Source: JAWKXU01 sp964468045 | Lineage (GTDB): Bacteria; Pseudomonadota; Alphaproteobacteria; Sphingomonadales; Sphingomonadaceae | NCBI GenBank assembly: GCA_964468045.1 | Contig: CAYXTO010000007.1 | Location: 62,001 to 126,000 of the forward strand | Direction of reading: 5' to 3' | Length of the DNA: 64,000 nt | In this document: in pieces, positions 41,560-50,270 of the stretch | Numbering within the stretch: the stretch's first letter is position 1 | Layout: every line of letters begins with the position of its first letter | Notes under the pieces: model-generated | What the model was told of the DNA's origin: nothing | Database searches by the model: none | What the model saw: the letters and a program-made list of their open reading frames with translations, nothing else | Made by a program: the position numbers and the translations under genes

Positions 41560-42935
41560 CCCGCGATCATGCCGAACAGATCATGCGCATCCGCATCTTC
41601 GATCCGCACGGTCACGATGTCGCCCGGCTTCACCTCGGACGCAACATCGCGCAGGAAGACATTGCCGTCGATTTCCGGGGCATCGGCCTGGGAGCGGCCG
41701 GTCGCGCCGATGTCGCCGTCCTCGTCCGGTTCGCCGACCTCGTCTATGATCACGGGCAGGAGCCGTCCGACCTTCGCGGCCAGCTTCGCGGTGCTGATCC
41801 GCTCGGTCACTTCCATCAGCCGGGCGTAGCGCTCTTCCTTTACCGCCTCCGGCACCGGATCGGGCAGGGCATTAGCGGGGGCGCCCTCGACCGGCTCGAA
41901 ACGGAAACCGCCTACCCGGTCGAGCTGCGCTTCCTCCAGCCATTCCAGCAGATAGCGGAAATCCTCTTCGGTTTCGCCGGGGAAGCCGACCACGAAGGAG
42001 GAACGGATCGCGATCTCGGGGCAGATTTCGCGCCATGCCCGCAGCCGTTCCAGCACCCTGGCTTCGTTCGCCGGGCGCTTCATCGCCTTCAGCACATTGG
42101 GGCTGGCATGCTGGAAAGGAATGTCGAGATAGGGCGTCAGCAGCCCTTCCGCCATCAGCGGGATCACTGCGTCCACATGGGGGTAGGGATAGACGTAATG
42201 CAGCCGCACCCAGGGCGCGTGCCCTTCCGGCGTGCGCAGCGCGCCCAGCTCGCGGGCCAGATCGGTCATATGCGCGCGCACTTCGCGGCCCGACGCGCCC
42301 CTGGGCCACTGGCGCGGCTCGTGGCGGATATCGACGCCATAGGCGCTGGTGTCCTGACTGATGACCAGCAACTCCTTCGTCCCGTCCGCCACCAGCTTTT
42401 CCGCTTCGCGCAGCACCGCGTCGATCCGCCGGCTGGCGAGCTTCCCGCGCAATTGCGGGATGATGCAGAAGGCGCAGCTGTGGTTGCAGCCTTCGGAGAT
42501 CTTCAGATAGCTGTAGTGGCGCGGCGTCAGCTTGACGTCGCTCTGCGGGACGAGATCGACGAACGGGCCCTGCGATGGCGGCGCCGCATCATGCACCGCC
42601 TCCACCACGCTTTCGTACTGATGAGCGCCCGTGATCGCCAGGACATCGGGGAAGCGGGCGCGGATCACCTCCGCCTCGTTGCCCATGCAGCCGGTCACGA
42701 TCACCCGGCCGTTTTCGGCGATCGCTTCCCCGATCGCGGCCAGGCTTTCTTCCTTGGCGCTGTCGAGAAAGCCGCAGGTATTGACCAGCACGACGTCCGC
42801 GCCGGCGTAGTCCGGGCTCATGGCGTAGCCATCGGCGCGGAGCCGGGTCAGGATGCGTTCGCTGTCGACCAGCGCCTTGGGGCAGCCCAGGCTTACCATG
42901 CCGACACGACGCGCTTGTGGAATTGTCGTGGCCAT
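41556..42935 (-). CDS. rimO: Ribosomal protein S12 methylthiotransferase
   Basis: This 459-residue radical-SAM enzyme adds a methylthio group to an Asp of ribosomal protein S12. The N-terminal UPF0004 domain has Cys residues in SLGCPKALVDSE, NTCGFLDSAKEE and VTGCMGN. The radical-SAM motif CNHSCAFCIIP follows, and a TRAM domain ends the protein. The SLGCPKALVDSE form distinguishes RimO from MiaB. It is divergent from the DUF1761 gene. Confidence 0.95.
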   Translation of the reverse strand: MATTIPQARRVGMVSLGCPKALVDSERILTRLRADGYAMSPDYAGADVVLVNTCGFLDSAKEESLAAIGEAIAENGRVIVTGCMGNEAEVIRARFPDVLAITGAHQYESVVEAVHDAAPPSQGPFVDLVPQSDVKLTPRHYSYLKISEGCNHSCAFCIIPQLRGKLASRRIDAVLREAEKLVADGTKELLVISQDTSAYGVDIRHEPRQWPRGASGREVRAHMTDLARELGALRTPEGHAPWVRLHYVYPYPHVDAVIPLMAEGLLTPYLDIPFQHASPNVLKAMKRPANEARVLERLRAWREICPEIAIRSSFVVGFPGETEEDFRYLLEWLEEAQLDRVGGFRFEPVEGAPANALPDPVPEAVKEERYARLMEVTERISTAKLAAKVGRLLPVIIDEVGEPDEDGDIGATGRSQADAPEIDGNVFLRDVASEVKPGDIVTVRIEDADAHDLFGMIAG

Positions 42936-42999
42936 TTCGCGCCGCGCACTACACCTGTTGCGCGCTTAACGCTACAGTCGCGGCGAACGGAGACGAACA

Positions 43000-43410
43000 A
43001 TGGGACCCGTGAACTGGACAGGGGTGGTCATTGCCGCGATTGTGGCTGGCCTGGTGGCGCTCGGCTGGTATGGCCCGCTCTTCGGGCGAGCGAAGCTTGC
43101 GGAGGTCGGGCCGGGCGGCATGGCCGGGCGCAGGCAGCCGGGGGCGACTTTCCTGACGACGGCGATCCTGCTGTTCCTGACCGCCGCCATGATGGGCCAT
43201 ATGTTCGCCCGCGTCGGCCTCGACCGGCTGGATGCCAGGCCCTGGCTCTATTTCATGATGTCGGGCGGCCTTGCTCTGTTCTTCGTGATCCCGGCGCTCT
43301 GGCTCAGCTATGCCCACCAGCGCATATCCACCCGGCTCGCGGCGATCGATGCGGGCTACTGGCTGTTCGCCTATCTTGCGATGGGGCTGGTGTTCTGGGC
43401 GGGCGGGTAG
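43000..43410 (+). CDS. DUF1761 membrane protein
   Basis: This 136-residue protein has four hydrophobic helices (about 5-27, 48-68, 82-104, 116-134) and the family start VNWTGVVIAAIVAG then LGWYGPLFG. DUF1761 proteins are small inner-membrane proteins of unknown function. It converges on the potassium-channel gene; a long hairpin lies between the stops. Confidence 0.83.
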   Translation: MGPVNWTGVVIAAIVAGLVALGWYGPLFGRAKLAEVGPGGMAGRRQPGATFLTTAILLFLTAAMMGHMFARVGLDRLDARPWLYFMMSGGLALFFVIPALWLSYAHQRISTRLAAIDAGYWLFAYLAMGLVFWAGG

Positions 43411-43426
43411 CTATTATCTTTTTTCC

Positions 43427-43470
43427 GTGATTTCCGAGTCAGCAAGTGATTCCGCTTGCTTGGAAATCAC
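43427..43470. terminator. Long two-step hairpin between convergent genes
   Basis: GTGATTTCC (43427-43435) pairs with GGAAATCAC (43462-43470). Inside it AGCAAG (43441-43446) pairs with CTTGCT (43455-43460), giving 15 paired bases around an 8-base loop. It fills the gap between the DUF1761 and potassium-channel stops and may serve both, although neither side has a long T-run after the stem. Confidence 0.5.
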
Positions 43471-43472
43471 TC

Positions 43473-44522
43473 TTAAGGCGTGCCGTTCTCGGGGGTGGGG
43501 ATCACCTCCACCACCATATCGCCGGCGCGAAGCTCGGACGCCTCCCTGTCCGAATAGCCGAACGGCTGCCCGTTGCGGTAGATGCGCAGGCCCAGACCAC
43601 CGCTCGCCAGCTGCTTGATCGACCGGCCCACTTCTTCCGCCGTGACCGGCCTCTCGACCAGCTGGACCCCGCCGCTGACCGAGGCAAGATCGGTCAGGTA
43701 ATCCGCCACATGCGTGCCTTCGGCCGAGCCTGCCAGAAGAAGGCCGGTGAAATGCACCGGATTGATCACATTGTTGGCGCCGGCCTGATGGGCGAGCAGC
43801 TCGTTGTCGGTGGCGCGCACCACGACGCTGATCGGCACGTCAGGGGCCAGGTGCCGGACAGTCAGCACGATCAGGATCGAGGTGTCGTCCCGTCCGGCGG
43901 ACACCAGCACGCTCCGCGCCTGCCTGATCCGCACGGCCATCAGGGTGTCGTCGCGGGTCGCGTCTCCCGCCATGATATTGCACCCCAGCGCCTCGGCTTC
44001 CGACAGGCGGCTTTCCAGCGGATCGATCACGACGATGCAACTGGGCTCGGTCCCGCGATCGATCAGCTCGTTCACGGCCTCCGATCCGCTGATGCCGAAG
44101 CCCAGCACCACGATATGGTCGGAAAGCTGTTTCTGGATGCGGGCCATGCGCCACTTCTCCCAACTGCGCTTGATGATGAAATTATAGGCGGTGCCGACGA
44201 AGATGAAGATGACCGCAAAACGGATCGGGGTCACGATCGCCGCCTCGATCAGCCGTGAGCGGTCGCTGACCGGCGCAATGTCCCCGAAGCCGGTGGTGGT
44301 GACGGAAATCATGGTGAAATAGACGACGTCGAGAAAGCTCACCGCGCCGTCGTGGTGGTCGATCAGCCCCTCGCGGTCGGACCAGTGAAGCAGCACGACC
44401 AGGAAGATCAGCGCCAGCGCCGCGGACAGGCGGATCCCCACGTCCGCCCAGATCGGCACCTTGACCGCGCGGCGGAGCGGCTGGAAACGCCTGTTGCGGC
44501 GCAAGAGCCGCCAGTCCTTCAC
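43473..44522 (-). CDS. Potassium channel protein with RCK/TrkA-N domain
   Basis: This 349-residue channel has two membrane helices (about 30-47 and 93-115) around a pore loop with selectivity filter TTTGFGD (75-81). A cytosolic RCK domain carries the Rossmann motif GFGISG (141-146), and a C-terminal TrkA-C-like part follows. It should gate potassium or other cations in answer to NAD(H) or ions. TTTGFG, where TTVGYG is common, is seen in several bacterial members. Its start overlaps the stop of the LysM/M23 gene by 4 bases. Confidence 0.9.
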   Translation of the reverse strand: MKDWRLLRRNRRFQPLRRAVKVPIWADVGIRLSAALALIFLVVLLHWSDREGLIDHHDGAVSFLDVVYFTMISVTTTGFGDIAPVSDRSRLIEAAIVTPIRFAVIFIFVGTAYNFIIKRSWEKWRMARIQKQLSDHIVVLGFGISGSEAVNELIDRGTEPSCIVVIDPLESRLSEAEALGCNIMAGDATRDDTLMAVRIRQARSVLVSAGRDDTSILIVLTVRHLAPDVPISVVVRATDNELLAHQAGANNVINPVHFTGLLLAGSAEGTHVADYLTDLASVSGGVQLVERPVTAEEVGRSIKQLASGGLGLRIYRNGQPFGYSDREASELRAGDMVVEVIPTPENGTP

Positions 44523-45847
44523 GGGGCGCTGGAGCCCGGGACCAGCCTGGCGGGATCGAGCGGCATGTTGTCCTTGCGGATCTCGAAATGCAGGGCGGGG
44601 CGGTGGGCCGCGCCGGTCTGGCCCGCCTTGCCGACCACGTCCCCGGCGGCGACGCGGTCGCCCACCTTGACGCTGACGGAGGAGAGATGGCCATAGGCGC
44701 TGTGCCAGCCATTGCCATGCTCCAGCACCACCAGCGTCCCGTAGAGCTTCGGCTCGTCCCCGGCGAACACGACCTTGCCGGCCGAGGTCGCCTTGACCGG
44801 AGCGCCTGCTTCAGCGGCAAGGTCGATCCCGTTATGGCTGTCGGCATTGCCGGGCGCGCTGAAGCCGAGCAGGGTTTGCCCCCTGAGCGGCCATTGGAAG
44901 CCGGGGGTGGTGCTGGCGGGCGCGGCGGGCTTGGGCGTGACCGCGGCCGGGGAAGCGGCAGGCGCCGGGACGGTGGCCCTGGTGATGGTCGGGATCACCA
45001 GCTTCTGCCCGGTGCGCAGGGATGCATCTTCATCCAGCCCATTGGCGAGCGCGATCGATTTCCACGCCACGCCATAGCGATAGGCGATGTCGAAGCCGGT
45101 TTCCCCGCTGGCCACCACATGGGCGCGCTGGCGCGGAATGATCAGGGTCTGCCCGGCCTGCACGCTGTAGGGCTCGGCCAGGCCATTCGCCTCGGCGATC
45201 AGGCCTTGTGGCACGCCGGCGCGGTTGGCGATCCCGCCCAGCGTCTCGCCGGGCTGCACCACATGCTGGCTCTCGCTCGCTTCCCTGGTGGCGGGTGATT
45301 TTGCGGCAGGCGCCTTGGGTGAAGCAGCGGGCCTGGCCTGCGTGGCTTTCGCGCTCGCGTCCGGCTTGGCGGAGCTTGTCGCCGCAGGCATCTTGCCGCC
45401 GGGAATGACGAGCTTCTGCCCTGCGCGCAGCGCATAGGGCTCCTTCAGGTCGTTCGCCCTGGCCAGGGCCGCGGAGGAGACGCCCGCGCGATTGGCGATG
45501 CCGTTCAGCGTTTCCCCGGATTTGACGACATAGCTTTCCCCGCTCGTCTTCTGGCCCGTACCGGCTTTCGCCTTGTCGGCGGCAGCGGGTTTGCCCTTGT
45601 CCGTCCTGCCCTCATCTTTCCTGGCCGCTGCCTTGCCCGGAATGGTCAGGTTCTGGCCGACGCGCAGGGCATAGGGCGGCTTGAGACCATTCGCCTTCGC
45701 CAGATCGTCGGGCTGCACGCCGGCGCGATTGGCGATGCCGTTCAGCGTCTCGCCCTGTTTGACTTCATGCTTTCGTTCCTGCGCCGTCGCCGGGTTCGCC
45801 GCGACGAGCGCGAGAGCGAGACAGGTTAGGAGGTAGGGCCTGGTCAT
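44519..45847 (-). CDS. nlpD: NlpD-like LysM/M23 protein
   Basis: This 442-residue secreted protein has a signal peptide to about residue 23, four LysM repeats (27-70, 106-149, 195-238, 243-286) and a C-terminal M23/LytM domain (about 318-425). Zinc ligands His338, Asp342 and His420 and catalytic His387 are present. The first His of the HxH motif is Ala418 (PALHFEI), as in degenerate LytM proteins that activate amidases instead of cutting peptidoglycan. The place after surE matches NlpD. Starts and stops on both sides overlap by 4 bases. Confidence 0.87.
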   Translation of the reverse strand: MTRPYLLTCLALALVAANPATAQERKHEVKQGETLNGIANRAGVQPDDLAKANGLKPPYALRVGQNLTIPGKAAARKDEGRTDKGKPAAADKAKAGTGQKTSGESYVVKSGETLNGIANRAGVSSAALARANDLKEPYALRAGQKLVIPGGKMPAATSSAKPDASAKATQARPAASPKAPAAKSPATREASESQHVVQPGETLGGIANRAGVPQGLIAEANGLAEPYSVQAGQTLIIPRQRAHVVASGETGFDIAYRYGVAWKSIALANGLDEDASLRTGQKLVIPTITRATVPAPAASPAAVTPKPAAPASTTPGFQWPLRGQTLLGFSAPGNADSHNGIDLAAEAGAPVKATSAGKVVFAGDEPKLYGTLVVLEHGNGWHSAYGHLSSVSVKVGDRVAAGDVVGKAGQTGAAHRPALHFEIRKDNMPLDPARLVPGSSAP

Positions 45848-46605
45848 GCATATCTCCCCGAAAGCATCGCAAGCGACGGATCATGTGTATAGTCGAGTTG
45901 GAGCGGCGTTACCGAAACGAAGCCATCGGCGATTGCCTCCAGATCGGTGGAATGGCCCGGCGTATGCTCGATCCCGTGCAGTCCGAACCAGTAATAGTGG
46001 AAGCCGCGCGGGTCGGTCCCCTTGACCACGGTCCCGCGCCGGTAATCGTGGAAACCCTGGCGCACCACGCGGATGCCGCGCACGGATTCTCCGGGCAGCG
46101 GCGGGAAATTGATGTTGACCAGCGTGCGCTCCGCGAAGGGGGCGTCGATGATGGGACCGATCGCTTTCGCACCCCATTGCTCGGCGGCGGCAAAGGATAC
46201 TTCCTCCGCCGCGTCGGCCCGGGCATAGACCTGGCTCAGCGCGATCGAACGGATCCCGGCCAATGCCCCTTCGAGCGCGGCGGAAACCGTGCCGGAATAG
46301 GTGACGTCGTCACCCAGATTGGCGCCGCGATTGACGCCTGACAGGATGACGTCCGGCTGGCGGTCCAGCACCACGCGCAGCGCCAGATTGACGGCGTCGG
46401 TGGGCGTCCCCCTCACTGAAAAGCGCTTCTCGCCATGCCGGTGCAGACGCACCGGCTGGTGCAGGGACAGCGAATGGCCGGCCCCGGACTGCTCCTCCGC
46501 CGGAGCGCAGATCCAGATATCGTCGCTGAACTGACGGGCGATCCCTTCCAGAACTTGCATTCCGGGGGCGTGTATCCCGTCGTCATTCGTCAGCAAGATG
46601 CGCAT
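45844..46605 (-). CDS. surE: 5'/3'-nucleotidase SurE
   Basis: This 253-residue metal-dependent nucleotide phosphatase has the N-terminal TNDDGIHAPG with metal ligands Asp8 and Asp9, GTPTDAVNLAL, and SGVNRGANLGDDVTYSGT. It lies in the order serS-surE-nlpD and is coupled to nlpD by an ATGA overlap. Confidence 0.95.
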   Translation of the reverse strand: MRILLTNDDGIHAPGMQVLEGIARQFSDDIWICAPAEEQSGAGHSLSLHQPVRLHRHGEKRFSVRGTPTDAVNLALRVVLDRQPDVILSGVNRGANLGDDVTYSGTVSAALEGALAGIRSIALSQVYARADAAEEVSFAAAEQWGAKAIGPIIDAPFAERTLVNINFPPLPGESVRGIRVVRQGFHDYRRGTVVKGTDPRGFHYYWFGLHGIEHTPGHSTDLEAIADGFVSVTPLQLDYTHDPSLAMLSGRYA

Positions 46606-46629
46606 CGGGCCCCCCTCCCGGCCAGGACA

Positions 46630-47901
46630 TCAGCTAAGCCTTGTGATCCCACCCATGTAATGATGCAAGGGGCCTGGTATGTCGACCGACCCGTCCTCGT
46701 TCTGGTAATTCTCGAGGATCGCCACCAGCGTGCGTCCGACCGCCAGGCCGGAGCCGTTTAGCGTATGGACGAATTCCGTGCCCTTTGCGTCTTCCGGGCG
46801 ATAGCGCGCATTCATGCGCCGCGCCTGATAATCGCCGCACCACGAGATGCTCGAAATCTCGCGCCAGGCGCCCTGGCCCGGCAGCCAGACTTCCAGATCG
46901 AAGGTCTTCTTCGCGGTCGCGCCCATGTCGCCCGCGCACAGCAGCATCCTGCGATAGGGCAGGCCCAGCGCCTCGAGGATGCCTTCCGCCGATCGCACCA
47001 TGTGCTCGTGCTCGGCCTGCCAGTCTTCGGGGCGGCAGATGCTGACCAGCTCCACTTTCTCGAACTGGTGCTGGCGGATGAAGCCGCGCGTGTCCTTGCC
47101 GGCCGCGCCCGCTTCGGAGCGGAAGCACGGGGTCAGCGCGGTCAGGCGGATCGGCTGCGCAAGATCGTCGATGATGCGGTCGCGCACGGCATTGGTCAGG
47201 CTGACCTCGGCGGTCGGGATCAACCAGCGCCCATCCGTGGTGCGGAACAGATCCTCGGCGAACTTGGGCAGCTGCCCCGTGCCGAACACCGCCTCGTCGC
47301 GCACCAGCAGGGGCGGGGCGCATTCGAGGTAGCCGTTCGCGCCGCTCTGCCGGTCGAGCATGAACTGGCCGAGCGCCCGCTGCAACCGTGCCATCTGGCC
47401 GCGCAGGAAGGTGAAGCGCGCGCCGGAGATTTCCGCGCCGGTTTCGAAATCGAGGCCGAGTGCGGGGCCGAGATCGGCATGTTCCTGCGGCTGGAAGGCG
47501 AATTCGCGCCGCTCGCCCCATTGCGCGACCTCGACATTGGCGCTCTCGTCCTCGCCCGGCGGGACGTCGTCGGCCGGCAGGTTCGGCAGGCGGGCCAGCA
47601 GGTCGTTCAATTGCGCGCCCAGCTCGCGCTCGCTGTTCTCCAGCTCCGGTAGGGTCTGCTTCAACTCGGCGACTTCCGCCTTGAGCGCTTCGGCCTTGTC
47701 CTTGTCGCCCTGGGCCATGGCCTGGCCGATCTGCTTCGATGCATCGTTGCGGCGGCCTTGCGCCTCCTGCATCCGGGTCGTCACCTCGCGGCGGGCGCGG
47801 TCCAGCTCGAGGATCGCGGCGGCGGATGGCTCCACCCCGCGACGGGCAAGGGCGGCGTCGAAGGCGTCGGGATTGTCGCGGATCAGGCGGATGTCGTGCA
47901 T
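46630..47901 (-). CDS. serS: Seryl-tRNA synthetase
   Basis: This 423-residue class II synthetase has an N-terminal tRNA-binding coiled coil (about 30-100) and a catalytic domain. Motif 2 is around TPCFRSEAGAAGKDTRG, motif 3 near NGSGLAVGRTLVAILEN, and the serine-binding TAEVSL is present. Length is ordinary. It precedes surE with a 24-base gap. Confidence 0.96.
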   Translation of the reverse strand: MHDIRLIRDNPDAFDAALARRGVEPSAAAILELDRARREVTTRMQEAQGRRNDASKQIGQAMAQGDKDKAEALKAEVAELKQTLPELENSERELGAQLNDLLARLPNLPADDVPPGEDESANVEVAQWGERREFAFQPQEHADLGPALGLDFETGAEISGARFTFLRGQMARLQRALGQFMLDRQSGANGYLECAPPLLVRDEAVFGTGQLPKFAEDLFRTTDGRWLIPTAEVSLTNAVRDRIIDDLAQPIRLTALTPCFRSEAGAAGKDTRGFIRQHQFEKVELVSICRPEDWQAEHEHMVRSAEGILEALGLPYRRMLLCAGDMGATAKKTFDLEVWLPGQGAWREISSISWCGDYQARRMNARYRPEDAKGTEFVHTLNGSGLAVGRTLVAILENYQNEDGSVDIPGPLHHYMGGITRLS

Positions 47902-47991
47902 GGGGCGGGGCTATGGAGTCTTTGCCCGTGCCCGGTCAAGCGTCACCTGCCGTGCTCTGCACAGCGGCGGCGTGCGCGATCCGGGATCGGC

Positions 47992-48183
47992 CTATCTGCG
48001 GCGGCAGGTGCTGATGCCGAAAGGGATATAAGCCGGGCAGCGGCGAGTGAACCCTGTCGTCAGCGGGATCAGCCCCAGCCAGCCCCACGCGGTTTTCGGC
48101 CCGACGAACACCAGCGCGATCAGCACCAGCCCGACGACGATGCGCAGGACCCGGTCCGCGTTGCCCACATTCACCTTAAGCAT
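47992..48183 (-). CDS. DUF2892 small membrane protein
   Basis: This 63-residue protein has two hydrophobic segments (11-29 and 32-43) and ends in the DUF2892 signature TRRCPAYIPFGISTC. The two cysteines are conserved in YgaP-like proteins. Function is unknown. An FNR-type site lies 50 bases upstream of the start, so expression may rise at low oxygen. Confidence 0.82.
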   Translation of the reverse strand: MLKVNVGNADRVLRIVVGLVLIALVFVGPKTAWGWLGLIPLTTGFTRRCPAYIPFGISTCRRR

Positions 48184-48232
48184 TTGCCGTCTCCTCTTCC
48201 GCCTTGATTAGGGGTTGGAGGATGGCATTGCC

Positions 48233-48246
48233 TTGATCCGTGTCAA
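48233..48246 (-). promoter_or_regulatory. FNR/FixK-like site upstream of the DUF2892 gene
   Basis: TTGATCCGTGTCAA matches TTGAT-N4-ATCAA with one mismatch. It is 50 bases upstream of the start codon at 48183 and within reach of the FnrN protein encoded at 15965. Confidence 0.5.
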
Positions 48247-48317
48247 TCGCGGAAAAATGCGGGGGATTCGTCAGGCCGGATCTGTTAGCCGCTTCCTTGC
48301 CCGAGCAGCCATGTTGC

Positions 48318-49340
48318 TCATTGCTTTACCATATCGAGCGCGACGTCGACGATCATATCTTCCTGTCCGCCCACCATCTTGCGCCGTCCGAGTTCGACGA
48401 GGATCGCCCGCGTGTCGAGCCCGTGATCGGCGGCCACCTTTTCCGCGTGACGCAGAAAGGAGGAATAGACGCCCGCATAACCCAATGTCAGCGTCTCGCG
48501 ATCAACGCGCACCGGGCGGTCCTGCAACGGGCGCACCAACTCGTCCGCAGCGTCCATCAGCGCGAACAGGTCACAGCCATGGTTCCAGCCATAAACGTCG
48601 GCGGCGGCGACGAACACTTCGAGCGGTGCGTTGCCCGCGCCCGCGCCCATGCCTGCAAGACTCGCGTCGATGCGGATCGCGCCGTTCTGCACTGCGACGA
48701 TGCTGTTCGCGACACCGAGGCTGAGGTTGTGGTGGGCATGAACGCCGCGCTGCGTTTCGGGCTTCAGCACCCGGTCATAGGCGGCAAGCCGCGCCGCATA
48801 TTGATCCATCGTCATTGCGCCGCCGCTGTCGGTTACATAGATGCAATGTGCGCCATAGCCTTCCATCAGCTTCGCCTGGTCAGCCAGTGCCTCGGGCTCG
48901 GACATATGGCTCATCATCAGGAAGCCGGAGACGTCCATGCCGAGGTTGCGGGCCGCCTCGATATGCTGCTTTGACACGTCCGCCTCGGTGCAGTGGGTCG
49001 CGATGCGGACCGACCGGACGCCGAGATCATAGGCATGTTTCAAATCATGCACCGTGCCGATACCGGGCAGCAGCAGCGTGGTGAGCACGCTATGCTCCAG
49101 CACCTCGGCCACTGCGCTGATCCATTCCCAGTCGGTATGGGCGCCGAAGCCGTAGTTGAAGCTGGAACCCTGCAGCCCGTCGCCATGCGCCACCTCGATC
49201 GCATCGACCTTCGCCCGGTCGAGTGCGCGGGCGATCGCCTGCACATGGTCGAGGCCATATTGATGGCGGATCGCGTGCATCCCGTCGCGCAGGGTGACGT
49301 CCTGGATATAGAGCTTCGTCGTCGTGGGATCGAATTTCAT
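48318..49340 (-). CDS. mhpE: 4-hydroxy-2-oxovalerate aldolase
   Basis: This 340-residue DRE-TIM metalloenzyme cleaves 4-hydroxy-2-oxovalerate to pyruvate and acetaldehyde. It shows VTLRDGMHAIRHQY (metal Asp and catalytic Arg/His), EVAHGDGLQG and the metal pair HAHHNLSLG. It forms a channelling complex with the acetaldehyde dehydrogenase encoded just upstream, whose stop overlaps its ATG at 49340 by 4 bases. This ends the meta-cleavage lower pathway. Confidence 0.95.
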   Translation of the reverse strand: MKFDPTTTKLYIQDVTLRDGMHAIRHQYGLDHVQAIARALDRAKVDAIEVAHGDGLQGSSFNYGFGAHTDWEWISAVAEVLEHSVLTTLLLPGIGTVHDLKHAYDLGVRSVRIATHCTEADVSKQHIEAARNLGMDVSGFLMMSHMSEPEALADQAKLMEGYGAHCIYVTDSGGAMTMDQYAARLAAYDRVLKPETQRGVHAHHNLSLGVANSIVAVQNGAIRIDASLAGMGAGAGNAPLEVFVAAADVYGWNHGCDLFALMDAADELVRPLQDRPVRVDRETLTLGYAGVYSSFLRHAEKVAADHGLDTRAILVELGRRKMVGGQEDMIVDVALDMVKQ

Positions 49341-50266
49341 GCGGCCATCCTTTCCGCGATCTTCTCGGCGGTCCTGAGCGCCGCCGAGGTCATGATGTCG
49401 AGATTGCCGGCATAGGCGGGCAGGTAATGCGCCGCGCCTTCCACCTCGAGGAAGACACTGACCTTGAGACCGGTGAAGCTGCCGCCCATCTCGGGAATGC
49501 GCAGGGGAGCGTTGCCACCGATGCTCTCGAACTGCACCGCCTGTTTCAGGCGATAGCCGGGGACATAGGTCTGTACCTCGGCCACCATATCCTCGATGCT
49601 CGCCCGGATCGCCTCGCGGTCGCCGTCGTCGCACAGGCAATAGACGGTGTCGCGCATGATCAGCGGCGGCTCGGCGGGGTTCAGGATGATGATCGCCTTG
49701 CCGCGCGTCGCGCCGCCGACCTCCGCTATGGCCGCGCTCGTCGTCTCGGTGAACTCATCGATATTGGCGCGCGTGCCGGGACCTGCGCTTCTTGACGAGA
49801 TGGACGCGACGATTTCGCCATAATGCACCTTGGCTATACGATTCACCGCTGCGACGATCGGGATCGTCGCCTGCCCGCCGCAGGTCACCATATTGACGTT
49901 GGGTGCATCGAGGTGCGCATCGCCGTTGACCGGCGGTATCGTGTAGGGACCGATCGCCGCCGGGGTCAGATCGATGACACGCTTGCCGTGACCGATCAAC
50001 ACTTCGCTGTGACGCTCGTGGGCGCCCGCGGAGGTCGCGTCGAAGACGATGCGGATGTCGGCGAAGCCGGGCATCGCAACCAGCCCCTCGATCCCTTCCG
50101 CGGTGATGGGCACGCCCATCCTCTCGGCGCGCTTCAGCCCGTCGGATTCAGGATCGATGCCGACGAGGGCGCCCATTTCAAGCCTGTCGGACAGGCGCAT
50201 CACCTTTATCATCAGGTCGGTGCCGATGTTGCCCGACCCGATGATTGCGACCTTGGTCCTGGTCAT
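49337..50266 (-). CDS. mhpF: Acetaldehyde dehydrogenase (acylating)
   Basis: This 309-residue NAD-dependent enzyme converts acetaldehyde and CoA to acetyl-CoA. It has the Rossmann start VAIIGSGNIGTDLM and the catalytic Cys in NMVTCGGQATIP. GGAAGGATTGAG precedes the ATG at 50266. It is paired with the aldolase and follows the hydratase by 4 bases. Confidence 0.95.
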   Translation of the reverse strand: MTRTKVAIIGSGNIGTDLMIKVMRLSDRLEMGALVGIDPESDGLKRAERMGVPITAEGIEGLVAMPGFADIRIVFDATSAGAHERHSEVLIGHGKRVIDLTPAAIGPYTIPPVNGDAHLDAPNVNMVTCGGQATIPIVAAVNRIAKVHYGEIVASISSRSAGPGTRANIDEFTETTSAAIAEVGGATRGKAIIILNPAEPPLIMRDTVYCLCDDGDREAIRASIEDMVAEVQTYVPGYRLKQAVQFESIGGNAPLRIPEMGGSFTGLKVSVFLEVEGAAHYLPAYAGNLDIMTSAALRTAEKIAERMAA

Positions 50267-50270
50267 CGTC

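Noticed and set aside
41583..43430. 615-codon open frame on the plus strand
   Set aside because: Antisense shadow of rimO running into the DUF1761 gene in a different frame; no domain seen.
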